This document shows, piece by piece, positions 63,187 through 64,000 of a DNA stretch of 64,000 nucleotides; within the stretch, counting starts at the first letter, position 1; each line of letters opens with the position of its first letter. The position numbers and the translations under genes were made by a program. This DNA is from Caprella mutica (lineage: Eukaryota > Arthropoda > Malacostraca > Amphipoda > Caprellidae): NCBI GenBank assembly GCA_947561585.1, contig CANNZV010003204.1, positions 54,259 through 118,258 on the forward strand, given 5' to 3'. Under the pieces are notes generated by a model, which was given only the letters and a program-made list of their open reading frames with translations, did not search any database and had not been told where the DNA came from.

Positions 63187-64000
63187 GTAAGTACACACAG
63201 AGAAAGGATTGCTTGAATCAAATTTAATTTGTTTTGACTCATATGAATGGGTTATTTTTGCCCCTACCTACGTGGTGATTGCAGGTACAACTTAAAAGTA
63301 GTTAAATTGACGTTGGTTAAAACAACAGTCGTTTTGACTCACTCCTAAACTCAAAAAAGTAGCGCCAACTTAAAAAAGTAGCGCCAAAGTTATTTTATAC
63401 ACCAGATACATTGGATTAACAGTCTTTGCCAGTTACTACAATACACTGTGTCATAGTTGTTTCAACATACGTTAAAATTCTCAAAAAAGTAACTTTTAAC
63501 TCTCATAGTAAGTTGATTCAATCCATAAAATGAATTGAATTAACTAATGTTTGATGACACACCACGTCATAGTTGTTTTAAAGCCCCGTCCAGACGGTCA
63601 AATTTTTTTAAAGAAGTGACAAACTTAATGACAAACTAAATGACAAACTTATCGTCAGTTTTCAAGGAGTGTCTACACGGTCAAATTTTCTCGCCAAAAG
63701 TTTGAGGTTCACTGGCGTCAGTTTCGTCAAAATTAATGTTATATATCGTGAAAATAAAAATTATATAACTTTGTATGTATATTTTTTAAAATTAGAACAG
63801 TAAGAAACCAGAAAAAATAATTTGTTTTTAATGACAAAATATTGTCTTGAAAAGGATAGTCAAAAATAGATCATAGAAAACAATTCACAACGTAGGTAGC
63901 CTACCTATAACTTAGATCTAATACTTTCTAATACAATTAACCAAGTATTAAAGAGTCTGTCGTCAGCCATTGTAACTAGATAGATACTAAGTTTGAAAAA
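63187..64000. other. Intron after exon 20, to window end
   Basis: AT-rich, with no exon found. Direct repeats of cgtcatagttgttt(t/c) occur at about 63,448 and 63,566. A possible element end, gccccgtccagacggtcaaa, begins at 63,583 with a related block tgtctacacggtcaaatttt at 63,671; its other end is not visible. Confidence 0.5.

Overview
This is a stretch of an AT-rich animal (invertebrate-type) nuclear genome. The evidence is a plus-strand gene cut into 20 coding exons by GT-AG introns, a protein of the animal plasma-membrane Na+/H+ exchanger family, and a very dense load of minisatellites and inverted-repeat (MITE/foldback) elements. I cannot fix the phylum from this sequence. There are no prokaryotic operons, no CRISPR array and no rRNA or tRNA gene that I can support.

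Positions 1-27,000 hold no protein gene I can support. They are a chain of tandem arrays with units of about 15-71 bp, separated by copies of short inverted-repeat elements. The largest is an array of about 125 copies of a 71-bp unit (17,852-26,727). All long reading frames here are by-products of repeat units free of stop codons.

Positions 27,102-63,186 hold one gene: an NHE/SLC9A-type Na+/H+ exchanger, 732 residues as assembled, with its 3' end outside the window. I worked out every exon boundary by joining splice phases. The protein has a signal-peptide-like N terminus, the exchanger membrane domain with AVDPVAVL, FGESLFND and YGGLRGAVAF, and a cytosolic tail with a region like the CHP-binding segment of NHE1. 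Introns 1, 2, 3, 6, 8, 9, 15, 16, 17 and 19 carry tandem arrays, and introns 1, 2, 3, 5, 7, 8, 9, 11, 13, 14, 15, 16, 18 and 19 carry inverted-repeat or dispersed elements.

The most notable signal is where the arrays sit. Several are built from pieces of the gene's own splice junctions: the exon 8 donor (about 56 copies), the exon 10 acceptor (about 20), the exon 3 donor and the exon 19 donor. Others are built from the ends of transposable elements: a 29-bp unit from an element terminus, an 18-bp unit inside an inverted-repeat element, and arms made of a CTATAGTGAA core. The 71-bp satellite itself looks like a complete mini-intron, starting with GT, ending with AG, and carrying TACTAAC in many copies. 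A pair of hAT-like MITE copies with perfect 8-bp target duplications dates one array as older than the insertion. A broken duplicate of exon 20 lies just upstream of the real one.
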